64,000 bases of DNA from Arcticibacter tournemirensis (GCF_006716645.1 NZ_VFPL01000001.1:3844001-3908000); one strand, 5' to 3'; shown: positions 26,581 through 35,665, counted from the stretch's first letter. Notes: a model not told the origin generated them from the letters alone. Program-made: numbers and translations.

Positions 26581-27933
26581 TTATAGTAAAAGCCGGCTCG
26601 CCAGTCCGAGGAGGATCAAAAAGCCAAATACGTCGGTAAATGTGGTAATAATAATAGAAGAGGCGATCGCCGGATCAATTCCGACCCGTTTAAGAAGCAG
26701 AGGGATGGAAGCTCCGGTTATACCAGCAATTACAAGATTTCCGGTCATTGCAAAAAAGATCACCAATCCCAGCATGAGGTTACTGTCATAGATTAAAGCA
26801 AAAGCGAAAACGATCAGTCCATTGGCCGCTCCATTGATGAGGCCCACGGTAATTTCCTTTAATACAGTACGATATGCTTGATTATCGGTAAGGTCATTTA
26901 AAGAAATACGCCTCACCGTCACAGCAAGGGCCTGTGTGGCTGCGTTCCCTCCCATGCCTGCAATCATTGTCATATAGCCAGATAATATTACAAGCCTTGA
27001 TATTGTAGGCTCGAAATACCTGATAACAGAAGATGCAAGAAAAGCAGTTCCTAAGTTGATTATAAGCCATGGGAGTCGGCTTCTCACAGCTTCTTTCCAG
27101 TTACCCGATAGTTCCTCATCTTCAGACACCCCCGAGATCTTCAATATATCCTCTGTATTCTCTTCTTCCAGAACGTCGATAACATCGTCGAATGTGATCC
27201 GCCCGAGCAGATGCATGTCATCATCCACCACAGGAATACTGCTCAGATTATACTGTGAAAGTAATTTTGCCACCTCTTCCTGGTCAGTATTAGCCTTTAC
27301 GTACACAAAATCATCATTTACCAGCTCACGGATGTGTACTGTATTTCTCGACTTTATAATATCTTTTAATGAAACAATGCCTTTTAAGCGGTTAGAGTTA
27401 TCGACTACATTGATCGTATAAAACTCTTCCATCTCCTCCGACTGCCTGATAATTTCATCGAGCGCTTCCTTTTTCGTCAGGCTGCTGTTCACCTTAATTA
27501 CCTGGGTGTTCATCCTGCCCCCGGCGGTGTCCTCTTCGTAAGTCAGCAGGTTACGGATATGGCTTGCGTCCTCGGCATCCAGATCCTGAAGGATTTCATC
27601 CTGCCGTTCCTGGGGAAGCTGGCTTATAATATCGGTAGCATCATCATAATCGAGCTCTTCAACGATCTCGGATCGTTTTTCAGGATGGAGTTTCTCCAGG
27701 AGCTTTTCAGGGTGCATCTCTGCATCCATTTCGGAGATAACCTCAGAAGCTACATCCGCAGGAAGAATATTAATGATATGCTCGCGCGACTCTTCCGAAA
27801 GGCTTTCAAACAGAATGGCAATTTCTGATGCATGATACTCCTCAAGCAAAACTTTCAGAGCGTTTTCATCCTCATCCTCCAGTGCCTGTTTGATCCGTAG
27901 AGTGTCCGTTTTATTAAGCTCGAAAGACTGCAT
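26581..27933 (-). CDS. mgtE: magnesium transporter MgtE
   Basis: Mg2+ channel with cytoplasmic gating. Residues ~1-130 form the MgtE_N superhelical domain (repeated LPADVASEVI and LPQERQDEIL segments). Two CBS domains follow at ~135-255. Five membrane helices lie at ~280-450. Pore elements are seen in the last helices (VGIDPAIASS, TTFTDVFGF), including the Asp after Ile-Gly that lines the pore. It is 450 residues long, the family norm. Confidence 0.93.
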   Translation of the reverse strand: MQSFELNKTDTLRIKQALEDEDENALKVLLEEYHASEIAILFESLSEESREHIINILPADVASEVISEMDAEMHPEKLLEKLHPEKRSEIVEELDYDDATDIISQLPQERQDEILQDLDAEDASHIRNLLTYEEDTAGGRMNTQVIKVNSSLTKKEALDEIIRQSEEMEEFYTINVVDNSNRLKGIVSLKDIIKSRNTVHIRELVNDDFVYVKANTDQEEVAKLLSQYNLSSIPVVDDDMHLLGRITFDDVIDVLEEENTEDILKISGVSEDEELSGNWKEAVRSRLPWLIINLGTAFLASSVIRYFEPTISRLVILSGYMTMIAGMGGNAATQALAVTVRRISLNDLTDNQAYRTVLKEITVGLINGAANGLIVFAFALIYDSNLMLGLVIFFAMTGNLVIAGITGASIPLLLKRVGIDPAIASSIIITTFTDVFGFLILLGLASRLLL

Positions 27934-28065
27934 CGCGTGCTAAAATAAGTAAATGAATCTTTATCCTCTCATTAGTTTTATATTTTAACCCTTTGTTAAC
28001 AGTAAAGCACCCGTATGGTTGGAGACACTGCTAATTTATCCTGCGGCTACGGCAGAAGCGCCGCT

Positions 28066-28674
28066 CTACAGAAACGAGGAGCTTTGCGGACCCTGATTAA
28101 AGAGCAGGTCGACTACGCTTAAATTGGGTATAAAACCGTTTCTATCTTCAAAAACCTGAAAATAAGGAACCACCGGCTCTGTCATAGCCAACTTCGGATG
28201 AATAGAATTTCTGAAATCATCTAAATCGGGATACGCATCTTCATAAGCATTGGTATAAGACCACGCAATATCGAGCTTCAGGAACTTCAGCAGCAGGCCG
28301 AGCAGTTCTTCATTATAGTCAAACAGGTAATCCCATTTCTTCTGATAGAATGCAGCAAAGTCATCTTCGTAAAACTCGAAATAGGCAGAACTGCGATATG
28401 AAGTCTGCATACTCATCCAATGCAGGCGTTGCCAGTCGAAATCATAGCTAATCCGCACATCCTTCACCATGGTATGCACTTTGGATCCCTTTACTACCGG
28501 AACAATCAGGGCGAGCTTCCCCTGGGGCGAGTGGATAAGAGCCCTGTTCCTATAGGTTTGTTTCGGGAAATGTTCAAACCGTTCTATAAAAACGTTGTCC
28601 TTATACTGCCTGATCTTACTGAAGAATTCTACAGGCGGAAGATAAAATAACGGAAAAATTGCTCCTTTATTCAT
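28066..28674 (-). CDS. WbqC-family protein (202 aa)
   Basis: Matches WbqC-like proteins: an early PLFYLPPVEFFSKI segment, then FPKQTYRNRALIHSPQGKLALIVPVV, and a central WQRLHWMSMQTSYRSSAYFEFYEDDF block with many aromatic residues. WbqC proteins occur in polysaccharide and O-antigen clusters, but their reaction is not well defined. It is divergent from the acyltransferase gene, with 54 nt between starts, and may share regulation with that envelope gene pair. Confidence 0.82.
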   Translation of the reverse strand: MNKGAIFPLFYLPPVEFFSKIRQYKDNVFIERFEHFPKQTYRNRALIHSPQGKLALIVPVVKGSKVHTMVKDVRISYDFDWQRLHWMSMQTSYRSSAYFEFYEDDFAAFYQKKWDYLFDYNEELLGLLLKFLKLDIAWSYTNAYEDAYPDLDDFRNSIHPKLAMTEPVVPYFQVFEDRNGFIPNLSVVDLLFNQGPQSSSFL

Positions 28675-28683
28675 GGTATGTAC

Positions 28684-28691
28684 TATGTTTG
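28684..28691 (+). promoter_or_regulatory. candidate -7 box for the acyltransferase-GT2 operon
   Basis: TATGTTTG fits TAnnTTTG exactly, 37 nt before the ATG at 28729. A TTG at 28659-28661 lies 22 nt upstream, slightly far for the -33 element. Confidence 0.35.
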
Positions 28692-28728
28692 TAATTCAGT
28701 TCGACGAAATTAACGATAAAAAGCACAG

Positions 28729-29595
28729 ATGAAGAAGGTTCTTACAAGCCTTACAAAATATCCTTTATATATTATTTCTCTTCTCCCTTTCCCGGTACTC
28801 TATTTAATGGCCGATCTGCTCTATGCAATCATCTATTATGCTGTTGGTTACCGGCGGCAAGTGGTGCAATCAAACCTCAGGAACGCCTATCCGGAAAAGA
28901 CGGATGCTGAAATATATTCTATAGAAAAAAAATTCTACCACTGGCTTTCCGACATGATGCTTGAGTCGATAAAGATGGCCTCCATGTCGCCTGAAACAAT
29001 AAAAAAGCGGTTCCGGTTGAACAACCCCGAATTAATCAGCAGCTATTTCAGCGAAGGGAAACCGGTTCTCCTCGTCACTGCACATTATGGAAACTGGGAA
29101 TGGGGATCGCTGGTCCTTTCAGCTAATTTCCGGGAACCACTGATTATCGTTTACAAGCCCCTTACGAATAAGACATTCGAGGAAATGATGAACCATGTAC
29201 GATCCCGTTTCGGCGCGATCATGGTTCCTATGAAACAAACCCTCCGCAAGATCGTCAACTACAGATCAAGCACATATTGGGCTGTCTTTTTAGGCGATCA
29301 AACTCCTGTCAGGCAGGAAGCGCATTACTTCACCAGCTTTTTAAACCAGCGGACGCCGGTATTCCTGGGAATCGAAAAAATCGCTAAAATGACCAATGCA
29401 CCTGTTGTATTCGGGCATCTTAACAGGATAAAAAGAGGATATTACGAGGCTACTTTCACTACCCTGTCAGAAAATCCGGCAGGTACCACAGAATATGAGA
29501 TAACCGAATCGCATACGAGGCTGCTGGAAAAAATCATCAACGAAAGGCCCGAACTGTGGCTATGGTCGCATAAACGATGGAAGAACAGTTATTAA
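28729..29595 (+). CDS. lysophospholipid / lipid A acyltransferase (LpxL/HtrB-like)
   Basis: The N-terminal hydrophobic segment (YPLYIISLLPFPVLYLMADLLYAIIYY) acts as inner-membrane anchor. The HX4E catalytic motif is AHYGNWEWG, and a second block GDQTPVRQEAHYFTSF corresponds to the LpxL family region around the acyl pocket. It likely adds a secondary acyl chain to lipid A or a related lipid. The downstream glycosyltransferase overlaps or abuts it, so the two form an envelope-glycolipid operon. It is 288 residues, normal for the family. Confidence 0.88.
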   Translation: MKKVLTSLTKYPLYIISLLPFPVLYLMADLLYAIIYYAVGYRRQVVQSNLRNAYPEKTDAEIYSIEKKFYHWLSDMMLESIKMASMSPETIKKRFRLNNPELISSYFSEGKPVLLVTAHYGNWEWGSLVLSANFREPLIIVYKPLTNKTFEEMMNHVRSRFGAIMVPMKQTLRKIVNYRSSTYWAVFLGDQTPVRQEAHYFTSFLNQRTPVFLGIEKIAKMTNAPVVFGHLNRIKRGYYEATFTTLSENPAGTTEYEITESHTRLLEKIINERPELWLWSHKRWKNSY

Positions 29596-29603
29596 CCACA
29601 CCA

Positions 29604-30614
29604 ATGACATCAGTACCCGAAGTAGCAATAGTGATCCTTAACTGGAACGGGAAAATCTATCTTGAACAGTTCCTCCCTTCTGTGCTGAGATCATCTTATC
29701 CTAACTTCAGGATCATAGTGGCAGATAACGCTTCATCCGACGAGTCGGTGGCTTTCGTCCAATCTCATTTTCCTGAAGTAGAAATCATTGTAAATGAGTC
29801 GAACTTTGGTTTTGCAGGAGGATATAATGCTGCTCTGAAACAGGTTCGGTCAGATTACTTTGTACTCCTCAATTCAGATGTAGAAGTAACACCCGGCTGG
29901 ATAGAGCCGGTGATAACGCTCATGGAAAGCGACCTGCAGATTGCTGCGGCACAGCCAAAGCTCAGGGACTTCAACAACCGCAGGCGTTTTGAATATGCCG
30001 GAGCCGCAGGGGGTTACATGGATAAATTCGGATATCCTTTCTGCCGGGGGCGGATATTTGACCACATAGAGGAAGATGAAGGACAATATGACGTTTCTAC
30101 GGAGATCTTTTGGGCTAGTGGTGCTGCTTTATTTATTAAAAGGCCTTATTGGGAGGAAATAAATGGCTTTGATGCCGATTTCTTTGCTCATATGGAAGAG
30201 ATAGACCTTTGCTGGCGTCTTAAAAACCGCGGATATAAAATTGTTTATTGCCCTTCTTCGGTAGTTTACCATATCGGCGGAGGGACACTCCATACAGAGA
30301 ATCCGTATAAAACCTACCTTAATTTCAGGAATAACCTCGTAATGCTTTTGAAAAATCTGCCTTTCAGGAAGGCGCTCCCTGTACTTTTTATAAGGTTCTG
30401 GCTCGACTTTATTTCCCTGCTCAAGTTCGTGGCTGAAGGAAAGTTTAAACAGGCACGTGCAATCAATAAAGCGCATATAGCATTCTTTTCAAGATACCGA
30501 ACTAACAAAAGAAAGACATTGAAAGACTATAACTTCAACGCCGCAGGCTTGGTCAAAAAAAGTATCGTTTGGGAGTATTTCGCAAAAGGGAAAAAAACAT
30601 TCCGCGAATTGTAA
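29604..30614 (+). CDS. glycosyltransferase family 2
   Basis: Inverting GT-A-fold glycosyltransferase: VAIVILNWNGKIYLEQFLPS at the start, ADNASSDESVAFVQ, then LLNSDVEVTPGWIEP with the metal-binding acidic residues, and EIDLCWRLKNRGYKI near residue 200. This is the rhamnosyl/dTDP-sugar-type subgroup (FGGAxG and E[ED]DLCWR pattern). The ATG at 29604 gives an N-terminus that begins just before the first strand; an ATG at 29577 overlapping the upstream gene by 19 nt is also possible. Donor and acceptor are unknown. Confidence 0.9.
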   Translation: MTSVPEVAIVILNWNGKIYLEQFLPSVLRSSYPNFRIIVADNASSDESVAFVQSHFPEVEIIVNESNFGFAGGYNAALKQVRSDYFVLLNSDVEVTPGWIEPVITLMESDLQIAAAQPKLRDFNNRRRFEYAGAAGGYMDKFGYPFCRGRIFDHIEEDEGQYDVSTEIFWASGAALFIKRPYWEEINGFDADFFAHMEEIDLCWRLKNRGYKIVYCPSSVVYHIGGGTLHTENPYKTYLNFRNNLVMLLKNLPFRKALPVLFIRFWLDFISLLKFVAEGKFKQARAINKAHIAFFSRYRTNKRKTLKDYNFNAAGLVKKSIVWEYFAKGKKTFREL

Positions 30615-30615
30615 G

Positions 30616-31356
30616 CTACTTTTCTATGTTTCGCAGTCCCGCAACCTCGCCTATGATGATAATAGAAGGGTGAGTAAGGTTATTCGCTTCGGCAATGGCG
30701 GGCAGGTCTTTTACTTTTCCCACTCCTGACTTTTGCTTCGGCAGGGTTGCATGCTGAATGATTGCCGCCGGCATCTCTCCCATTCCTTCTGTTATATAGG
30801 TTTCTGCAATCTCTTCTACCTTTTTCATTCCCATGTAGATAACAACAGTAGCATTGCTCTGCATGGCCAGGCGAAGATCGGACGATAGCCGGCCATCTTT
30901 TTTCGTACCGGTGATCACCCATATCCCCTCGCTAAGAGTACGATGAGTAAGTGGTATATCTTCAAAACCCGCAGCCTGCATACTGGTTATTCCGGGAATG
31001 TAGAAAGCATCGATGCCGTGTTCACGTGCGAAGATGATCTCTTCATACCCCCTGCCGAAAATAAAAGGGTCGCCTCCCTTTAACCGCACCACAGTTCCTT
31101 TTTCACTGGCTTTCTGAAGGATCAATTCATGAATGGTCTCCTGCGCAGTATATTCGCCATAGGGCCGTTTTCCAACATAGATCTTTTCGCAGTCAGCAGG
31201 AACAAGATTCAGCAATTCTTCATTAGCAAGGTTATCGTATAATATTACCCTTGCCCGCTGTAAAACCTTATATGCTTTTAATGTAATCAGATCCGGATCG
31301 CCGGGTCCCGCCCCTACGACGTACAATTCCTGGTTTGTCCTGTTTCCCGCATTCAT
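30616..31356 (-). CDS. cobA: uroporphyrinogen-III C-methyltransferase (SUMT)
   Basis: Methylates uroporphyrinogen III at C2 and C7 with SAM to give precorrin-2, the branch to siroheme and cobalamin. Signatures: VGAGPGDPDLITLKA near residue 14, RLKGGDPFIFGRG near residue 90, YIPGITSMQAAG, and PLTHRTLSEGIWVITG. It is a single-domain form without the CysG oxidase/ferrochelatase part. No other siroheme gene is next to it in this window. It is convergent with the GT2 gene, with 1 nt between stops. Confidence 0.93.
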   Translation of the reverse strand: MNAGNRTNQELYVVGAGPGDPDLITLKAYKVLQRARVILYDNLANEELLNLVPADCEKIYVGKRPYGEYTAQETIHELILQKASEKGTVVRLKGGDPFIFGRGYEEIIFAREHGIDAFYIPGITSMQAAGFEDIPLTHRTLSEGIWVITGTKKDGRLSSDLRLAMQSNATVVIYMGMKKVEEIAETYITEGMGEMPAAIIQHATLPKQKSGVGKVKDLPAIAEANNLTHPSIIIIGEVAGLRNIEK

Positions 31357-31454
31357 TTGAGTAGCGGAAAATACGATTCATTTTGCATAAATAGAACAAA
31401 AAACGAAAATCGAACTAAAGTTCTGCTCCAGTTAAGAAATTTCATGAAAACTTA

Positions 31455-31462
31455 TACTTTTG
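31455..31462 (+). promoter_or_regulatory. candidate -7 box for the aldo/keto reductase gene
   Basis: TACTTTTG fits TAnnTTTG exactly, about 90 nt before the ATG at 31553. No good -33 element is present. Confidence 0.3.
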
Positions 31463-31552
31463 ATTTGCCAATACTTGTTTAAATAACAAATCAACTTATG
31501 CGCACAAAAACTGATAGGGATTTGTTAATAAATGAAACATAGCAGATAAATC

Positions 31553-32449
31553 ATGGAGTATACCCAGTTAGGAAAATCAGAACTAAAAGTAAGCCAGATC
31601 GGTTTTGGATGTATGTCGCTCGGTACGGACCTCGAAACTGGCCGCGGCATCATAGAGAGAGCCATCGAACTGGGTATAAACTACTTTGACACGGCGGACC
31701 TGTACGACAAGGGATTGAATGAAGAAATACTGGGGACAATACTGAAAGATAAAAGAGACAAGATCGTCCTTGCAACAAAAGTGGGGAACCAATGGAGAGC
31801 CGACGGTAGCGGATGGGACTGGAATCCCCGGAAGGAATATATCATAAAGACATCCGAGGAAAGCCTGAGGCGCTTAAAAACCGACTACATCGACCTCTAT
31901 CAGCTGCATGGAGGCACCATTGACGACAATATAGATGAAACCATTGAGGCTTTTGAGATTTTGAAACAACAGGGCAAAATCAGATACTATGGTATATCCT
32001 CCATCAGGCCCAACGTAATCAGGGAATATGCACAGCGATCGCAAATAGTAAGCGTAATGATGCAGTACAGCCTCCTCGACAGACGACCGGAAGAAAGTTG
32101 CCTTGATTTCCTGCTTCAAAAAAACATCAGCGTGGTGACGCGCGGAAGCATAGCCCAGGGCCTGTTAACGGGCAAACCTCCAAAGATGTACCTAAACTAT
32201 GATGAAGAAGAAGTTGATACTATCGCCAAAGCGGTTCGCTTTGTTGGAGGAGAAAAAAGAAGCCAGGCACAGACAGCGCTTCATTATGTCCTGCAACAGC
32301 AGGCTGTTGCTTCTGCGGTAGTCGGCATCCGTACAATAGTTCAGCTTCAAGATGCGGCAGGTACGCCGTCTACGCCATTGCTTACGAAAGCTGAAATTAA
32401 CTTTCTTCGCGAAGCTATAAAGCAAAATTATTACGAACAGCACCGTTAG
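31553..32449 (+). CDS. aldo/keto reductase (298 aa)
   Basis: NAD(P)H-dependent oxidoreductase with a TIM-barrel fold. The catalytic tetrad is visible: Asp in FDTADLY, Tyr in the same block, Lys in VLATKVG, and His in DLYQLHGG. The C-terminal part has VVGIRTIVQLQDAA, close to the cofactor-binding loop. The closest type is the YajO/IolS-like group; the real substrate cannot be named. The downstream spacer is a 7-nt periodic repeat. Confidence 0.88.
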   Translation: MEYTQLGKSELKVSQIGFGCMSLGTDLETGRGIIERAIELGINYFDTADLYDKGLNEEILGTILKDKRDKIVLATKVGNQWRADGSGWDWNPRKEYIIKTSEESLRRLKTDYIDLYQLHGGTIDDNIDETIEAFEILKQQGKIRYYGISSIRPNVIREYAQRSQIVSVMMQYSLLDRRPEESCLDFLLQKNISVVTRGSIAQGLLTGKPPKMYLNYDEEEVDTIAKAVRFVGGEKRSQAQTALHYVLQQQAVASAVVGIRTIVQLQDAAGTPSTPLLTKAEINFLREAIKQNYYEQHR

Positions 32450-32451
32450 AT

Positions 32452-32540
32452 GTGGATAGTAGATATGAGATATTAGGTTAGATACTCTATTCGGCTTCCC
32501 GATATTTGGTACCTGTTACTCAAATCTCAACACTCAATTC
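32452..32540. repeat. degenerate heptanucleotide-period repeat between convergent genes
   Basis: The spacer can be read as 7-mers: GATAGTA GATATGA GATATTA GGTTAGA ... ACTCAAA TCTCAAC ACTCAAT. It starts directly after the aldo/keto reductase stop and reaches into the last codons (VVN-stop) of the convergent D-2-hydroxyacid dehydrogenase. Similar in style to 25033-25250. Confidence 0.65.
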
Positions 32541-33481
32541 ACTACATTAACCGGCTTCCCTTCTGTAAAAGCCTTAAGGTTTTGATAGGTGATCTCCAGA
32601 ATCCGTTGCCGCGCTTCCCTGCTCATCCATGCATTATGAGGAGTTATGATACAGTTCTTCGCTGTCAGTAAAGGATTCCCGCTGCGCGGCGGTTCTTCAG
32701 TTAACACATCAATTGCAGCCCCGGCAATTATCCCCTCATTTAATGCTGCAGCCAGGTCCCGCTCATTAATCAGCTGACCTCTCGAGGTATTGATGATATA
32801 CGCGGTTTTTTTCATTATGCTGATCAATGTTCTGTCAACAAACCCTTTGTTATCTGACTTCAATGGAAGATGCAGCGATATAATATCGCTTTCCATGAAC
32901 AAAGAGCTGAGATCTGAGTACCGGGCAAGCTCTGTTTCTTTTTCCCGGGGAGTATGATAAATCACATTCAAGCCAAAGGCATTTGCTATGCGTGCAGTTT
33001 GCTGACCAATATTCCCAAACCCTACCAGGCCCATCGTTTTGCCGCTCAATTCAATCAAAGGAGTTAATGTATAAGCAAAGTCCTGTGATCGCTGCCAGTC
33101 GCCACCGGCAACTGAACTGCTGTGCAAACCAACCTGGTTAACAAGTTCGAGGATGAGGGCAAAAGTATGCTGAGCCACCGAGTTCGTACTATAACCCGGT
33201 ACGTTACATACAACAATCCCTTTTTCCCGGGCGGCTTCGATATCGATTGTATTATATCCGGTTGCGAGTACATTGATCAGCTTCAGTTTGGGAAGCTTAC
33301 CGATCACGTCCTTTGTAAACGCAATTTTGTTGGTGAGCACAACTTCCGCTTCAGCACACCGCGCTATCACTTCGCCCGGATCACTCCGGTCGTATATCTC
33401 TATATCCGCAAATTGCTTTAAAGCATCCCAGCTCAAGTCTCCGGAGTTCAATGTAAAACCATCTGTTACAACTACTTTCAT
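32534..33481 (-). CDS. D-2-hydroxyacid dehydrogenase (315 aa)
   Basis: NAD-dependent enzyme of the D-isomer-specific 2-hydroxyacid family. The nucleotide-binding motif is LVGFGNIGQQTARIA, followed by the catalytic Arg in INTSRGQLINE, the Glu in LTEEPP, and the His in CIITPHNAWMS. The substrate could be glycerate, hydroxypyruvate or glyoxylate; sequence alone does not decide. The last residues are encoded within the intergenic heptad repeat. Confidence 0.9.
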   Translation of the reverse strand: MKVVVTDGFTLNSGDLSWDALKQFADIEIYDRSDPGEVIARCAEAEVVLTNKIAFTKDVIGKLPKLKLINVLATGYNTIDIEAAREKGIVVCNVPGYSTNSVAQHTFALILELVNQVGLHSSSVAGGDWQRSQDFAYTLTPLIELSGKTMGLVGFGNIGQQTARIANAFGLNVIYHTPREKETELARYSDLSSLFMESDIISLHLPLKSDNKGFVDRTLISIMKKTAYIINTSRGQLINERDLAAALNEGIIAGAAIDVLTEEPPRSGNPLLTAKNCIITPHNAWMSREARQRILEITYQNLKAFTEGKPVNVVN

Positions 33482-33630
33482 ATTATCAGCATATTTTTTA
33501 TCATGAAAAAGAAATAAAATCTCTATCTTGTAGACTACTTACCGAAATGGTATTCCGTATAAACACATAAATCCTTTGTTCATTTAAAATAATCAAAGCA
33601 AACATATAATAGAGAATTATATAGTACAAA

Positions 33631-34710
33631 ATGAAAAGTAAACCTCAATCGGTCATCGCAGCAACAGGTAGTTATATACCAGATACAATTATCAAAAATG
33701 ACCATTTTTTATCTCATCGCTTTTTTGATAAGGACGGCACAATCATTCCTAAAGAAAACACCGAGATCATCAGAAAGTTTAAAGAGATAACAGGTATAGA
33801 AGAAAGACGATATGCAGCCCCTAATGAACGGGCATCCGACCTTGGCTTTTTTGCAGCGAAAGATGCACTTGAAAGCTCCGGTATAGATCCCGAGAGCCTG
33901 GATTACATTATTGTAGCCCATAATTTTGGCGACATCCCCGTCGGAAGCAACCGCGTAGATACAGTACCTACCCTTGCTTCAAGAATTAAGCAAATGTTAA
34001 AGATTGAAAATCCCGACTGCATAGCCTACGATTTACCATTTGGCTGTCCGGGTTGGGTGCAGGGACTTATCCAGGCCGATTACTATATCAGATCGGGCGA
34101 TGCCAAACGATGTCTGGTCATCGGGACCGAAACCTTGTCGAGAATAATAGACCCGCACGACAGAGATTCATTATTATACGGAGACGGCAGCGGAGCCGCC
34201 ATTTTAGAGGCATCCGAAAGCGGCGAAAGCGGTATCCTGGCACATAAAACCCGCACTTATGCCATTGAGCACGCTTTGCTTCTAGCGATGGATAGCTCGT
34301 ACACATCGGAGTACCCCATGCAGGAGGATCTTTTTATAAAGATGAATGGCCGCAAACTGTACGAATTTGCAATTACAAACGTCCCCCTACTCGTTAAAGA
34401 TGCACTGGATAAAGCGGGTCTCCATATTTCAGAGATCAGCAAAGTGCTCATTCACCAGGCAAATGAGAAGATGGATATGGTGATTTTGGAAAGACTCTTC
34501 AAGCTATATGGCATGAAAAGTCCGGGAGAAGAAATAATGCCGATGAGTATCTCCTGGCTCGGAAACAGCTCGGTTGCTACTGTTCCTACATTATTAGATC
34601 TAATCATGAAGGGTCAGATGAAGGAACATTCACTTAAATCAGGCGATAAAGTTGTAATTGCATCTGTTGGAGCCGGAATGAATATAAACGCAGTGATATA
34701 CCAACTGTAA
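33631..34710 (+). CDS. 3-oxoacyl-ACP synthase III family (FabH-like) protein (359 aa)
   Basis: Thiolase-fold condensing enzyme. The active-site Cys139 is in LPFGCPGW, the His is in LIHQANEKM, and the Asn is in SWLGNSSVATVP. At 359 residues it is longer than housekeeping FabH (~320) and includes an insertion after the N-terminus (FDKDGTIIPKENTEI). This fits the accessory KAS III group common in Bacteroidota, whose substrates are varied. It stands alone, followed by a strong terminator, so no pathway is implied by context. Confidence 0.87.
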   Translation: MKSKPQSVIAATGSYIPDTIIKNDHFLSHRFFDKDGTIIPKENTEIIRKFKEITGIEERRYAAPNERASDLGFFAAKDALESSGIDPESLDYIIVAHNFGDIPVGSNRVDTVPTLASRIKQMLKIENPDCIAYDLPFGCPGWVQGLIQADYYIRSGDAKRCLVIGTETLSRIIDPHDRDSLLYGDGSGAAILEASESGESGILAHKTRTYAIEHALLLAMDSSYTSEYPMQEDLFIKMNGRKLYEFAITNVPLLVKDALDKAGLHISEISKVLIHQANEKMDMVILERLFKLYGMKSPGEEIMPMSISWLGNSSVATVPTLLDLIMKGQMKEHSLKSGDKVVIASVGAGMNINAVIYQL

Positions 34711-34730
34711 TACGATCAGTTTAAAAATAA

Positions 34731-34760
34731 AATCTCCATCCTGAGAAGATGGAGATTCAA
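34731..34760 (+). terminator. hairpin downstream of the KAS III gene
   Basis: AATCTCCATC / GATGGAGATT form a 10-bp stem with a short loop (CTGAGAA). Downstream T-rich sequence is weak, but position just after the stop supports a terminator. Confidence 0.55.
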
Positions 34761-34870
34761 ACTAACCAATTATAAACCTTTTTATTAAGAACCCAAAAAT
34801 AAAGCGGTTATTTCAATTTAGCATTACTTACAGCAATGATTTAACAAATTTTAACGTTTTAGCAGCCCAT

Positions 34871-34906
34871 TAAAAAAGAAAAGCCCTCAACTTTTGGAGC
34901 TGAGGG
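34871..34906 (-). terminator. hairpin with T-tract on the minus strand, no upstream minus-strand gene visible
   Basis: CCCTCA-a-CT / AG-c-TGAGGG pair around a short loop. Read on the minus strand it is followed by CTTTTCTTTTTTA, the form of a terminator. No minus-strand ORF precedes it, so it may end a short unannotated RNA or be a remnant. Confidence 0.35.
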
Positions 34907-35083
34907 TCAAGGTCTATAATTAGCCAGATGAGCAATTATCAAATATATGTAATATTTCGAAATAACAAATAGAAAAAACATATAAAAATATCCCCTCCCA
35001 ACCTGCCTGCTTAGATTCCATAAATAAAGTAAACACTGTTTGGATTAAGGTGTTATAAGAAGTAACAATCTAAAATTGAAAAC

Positions 35084-35392
35084 ATGAACAATCAGGTAAT
35101 CGACAAATTAAAGGAAAGCTTCAAAGGCCCTATTCTTCAGGAAAATGAAAATGCTAATGTAGGCAAGTCTGAAAGAATTCTTTCTCTTGCAACGGGCGCT
35201 TTTATTCTATTTCAGGGTGTTAAAAATATATTCTCACATCCCCTTATTGCTATTGGCGAAATAGCTGTTGGGGGGGCGCTCATGCAGCGGGGGGTAACCG
35301 GATACTGCGCTGTAAAAGCAATGGTCGATGCGGACATCCAGGAGCCGGTTTCTATCGTTGTTACAAGTCCCGAGCAGATAACGGTATCTTAA
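35084..35392 (+). CDS. DUF2892 / YgaP-type small membrane protein (102 aa)
   Basis: The central NVGKSERILSLATGAFILFQGVKN block, the second hydrophobic segment (IAIGEIAVGGALMQRGVTG) and a YCAVKA end match the DUF2892 two-helix membrane domain. An N-terminal soluble stretch of ~25 residues and a C-terminal tail (VVTSPEQITVS) are added. Function unknown. It is 9 nt upstream of the next small gene and likely co-transcribed with it. Confidence 0.75.
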   Translation: MNNQVIDKLKESFKGPILQENENANVGKSERILSLATGAFILFQGVKNIFSHPLIAIGEIAVGGALMQRGVTGYCAVKAMVDADIQEPVSIVVTSPEQITVS

Positions 35393-35401
35393 TTTTTTGC
35401 T

Positions 35402-35665
35402 ATGACCGGAATCGGAACAGAACCGTTTGATATCACTATCGGGATTTCTTCCGGAAAAAAGGAGCTTACAGTCTTCCCTGAGGAGGACAGATATACCCTC
35501 AAAGAATCCGGAAGCATCGTAGCCGTTATTAAGCAAAACGAAGGCAGATGGCAATTCACCACCGGGAGCTATACGAATGAAGACGCGCAGAAAATCGGTG
35601 CAGCTATTGTTAAATTACAGAAACCTGAAGGAGCAGCTGGCTGCTCCTTCCTTTTTGAAACCTAA
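35402..35665 (+). CDS. small hypothetical protein (87 aa)
   Basis: Unrecognised soluble protein without signal peptide or membrane segment. The middle alternates short strands (KELTVFPEEDRYTLKES, IVAVIKQNEGRWQFTTGSY) followed by a helix (NEDAQKIGAAIVKLQ), the look of a small alpha/beta domain. The last codons overlap a hairpin terminator, so the C-terminal residues AAGCSFLFET are partly set by that structure. It follows the DUF2892 gene closely. Confidence 0.55.
   Translation: MTGIGTEPFDITIGISSGKKELTVFPEEDRYTLKESGSIVAVIKQNEGRWQFTTGSYTNEDAQKIGAAIVKLQKPEGAAGCSFLFET
35628..35658 (+). terminator. terminator hairpin overlapping the end of a CDS
   Basis: AAGGAGCAG CTGG CTGCTCCTT, then CCTTTTTG. 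A near-perfect 9-bp stem with a T tract lies inside the last 13 codons of the 87-aa ORF, before its stop at 35663-35665. Confidence 0.7.

Larger units (their letters stand above)
34711..35083. other. gene-less spacer with two hairpins
   Basis: No coding region seen. It holds the KAS III terminator (34731-34757) and a second hairpin at 34871-34906, then a very AT-rich stretch leading to the DUF2892 gene. Confidence 0.5.
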
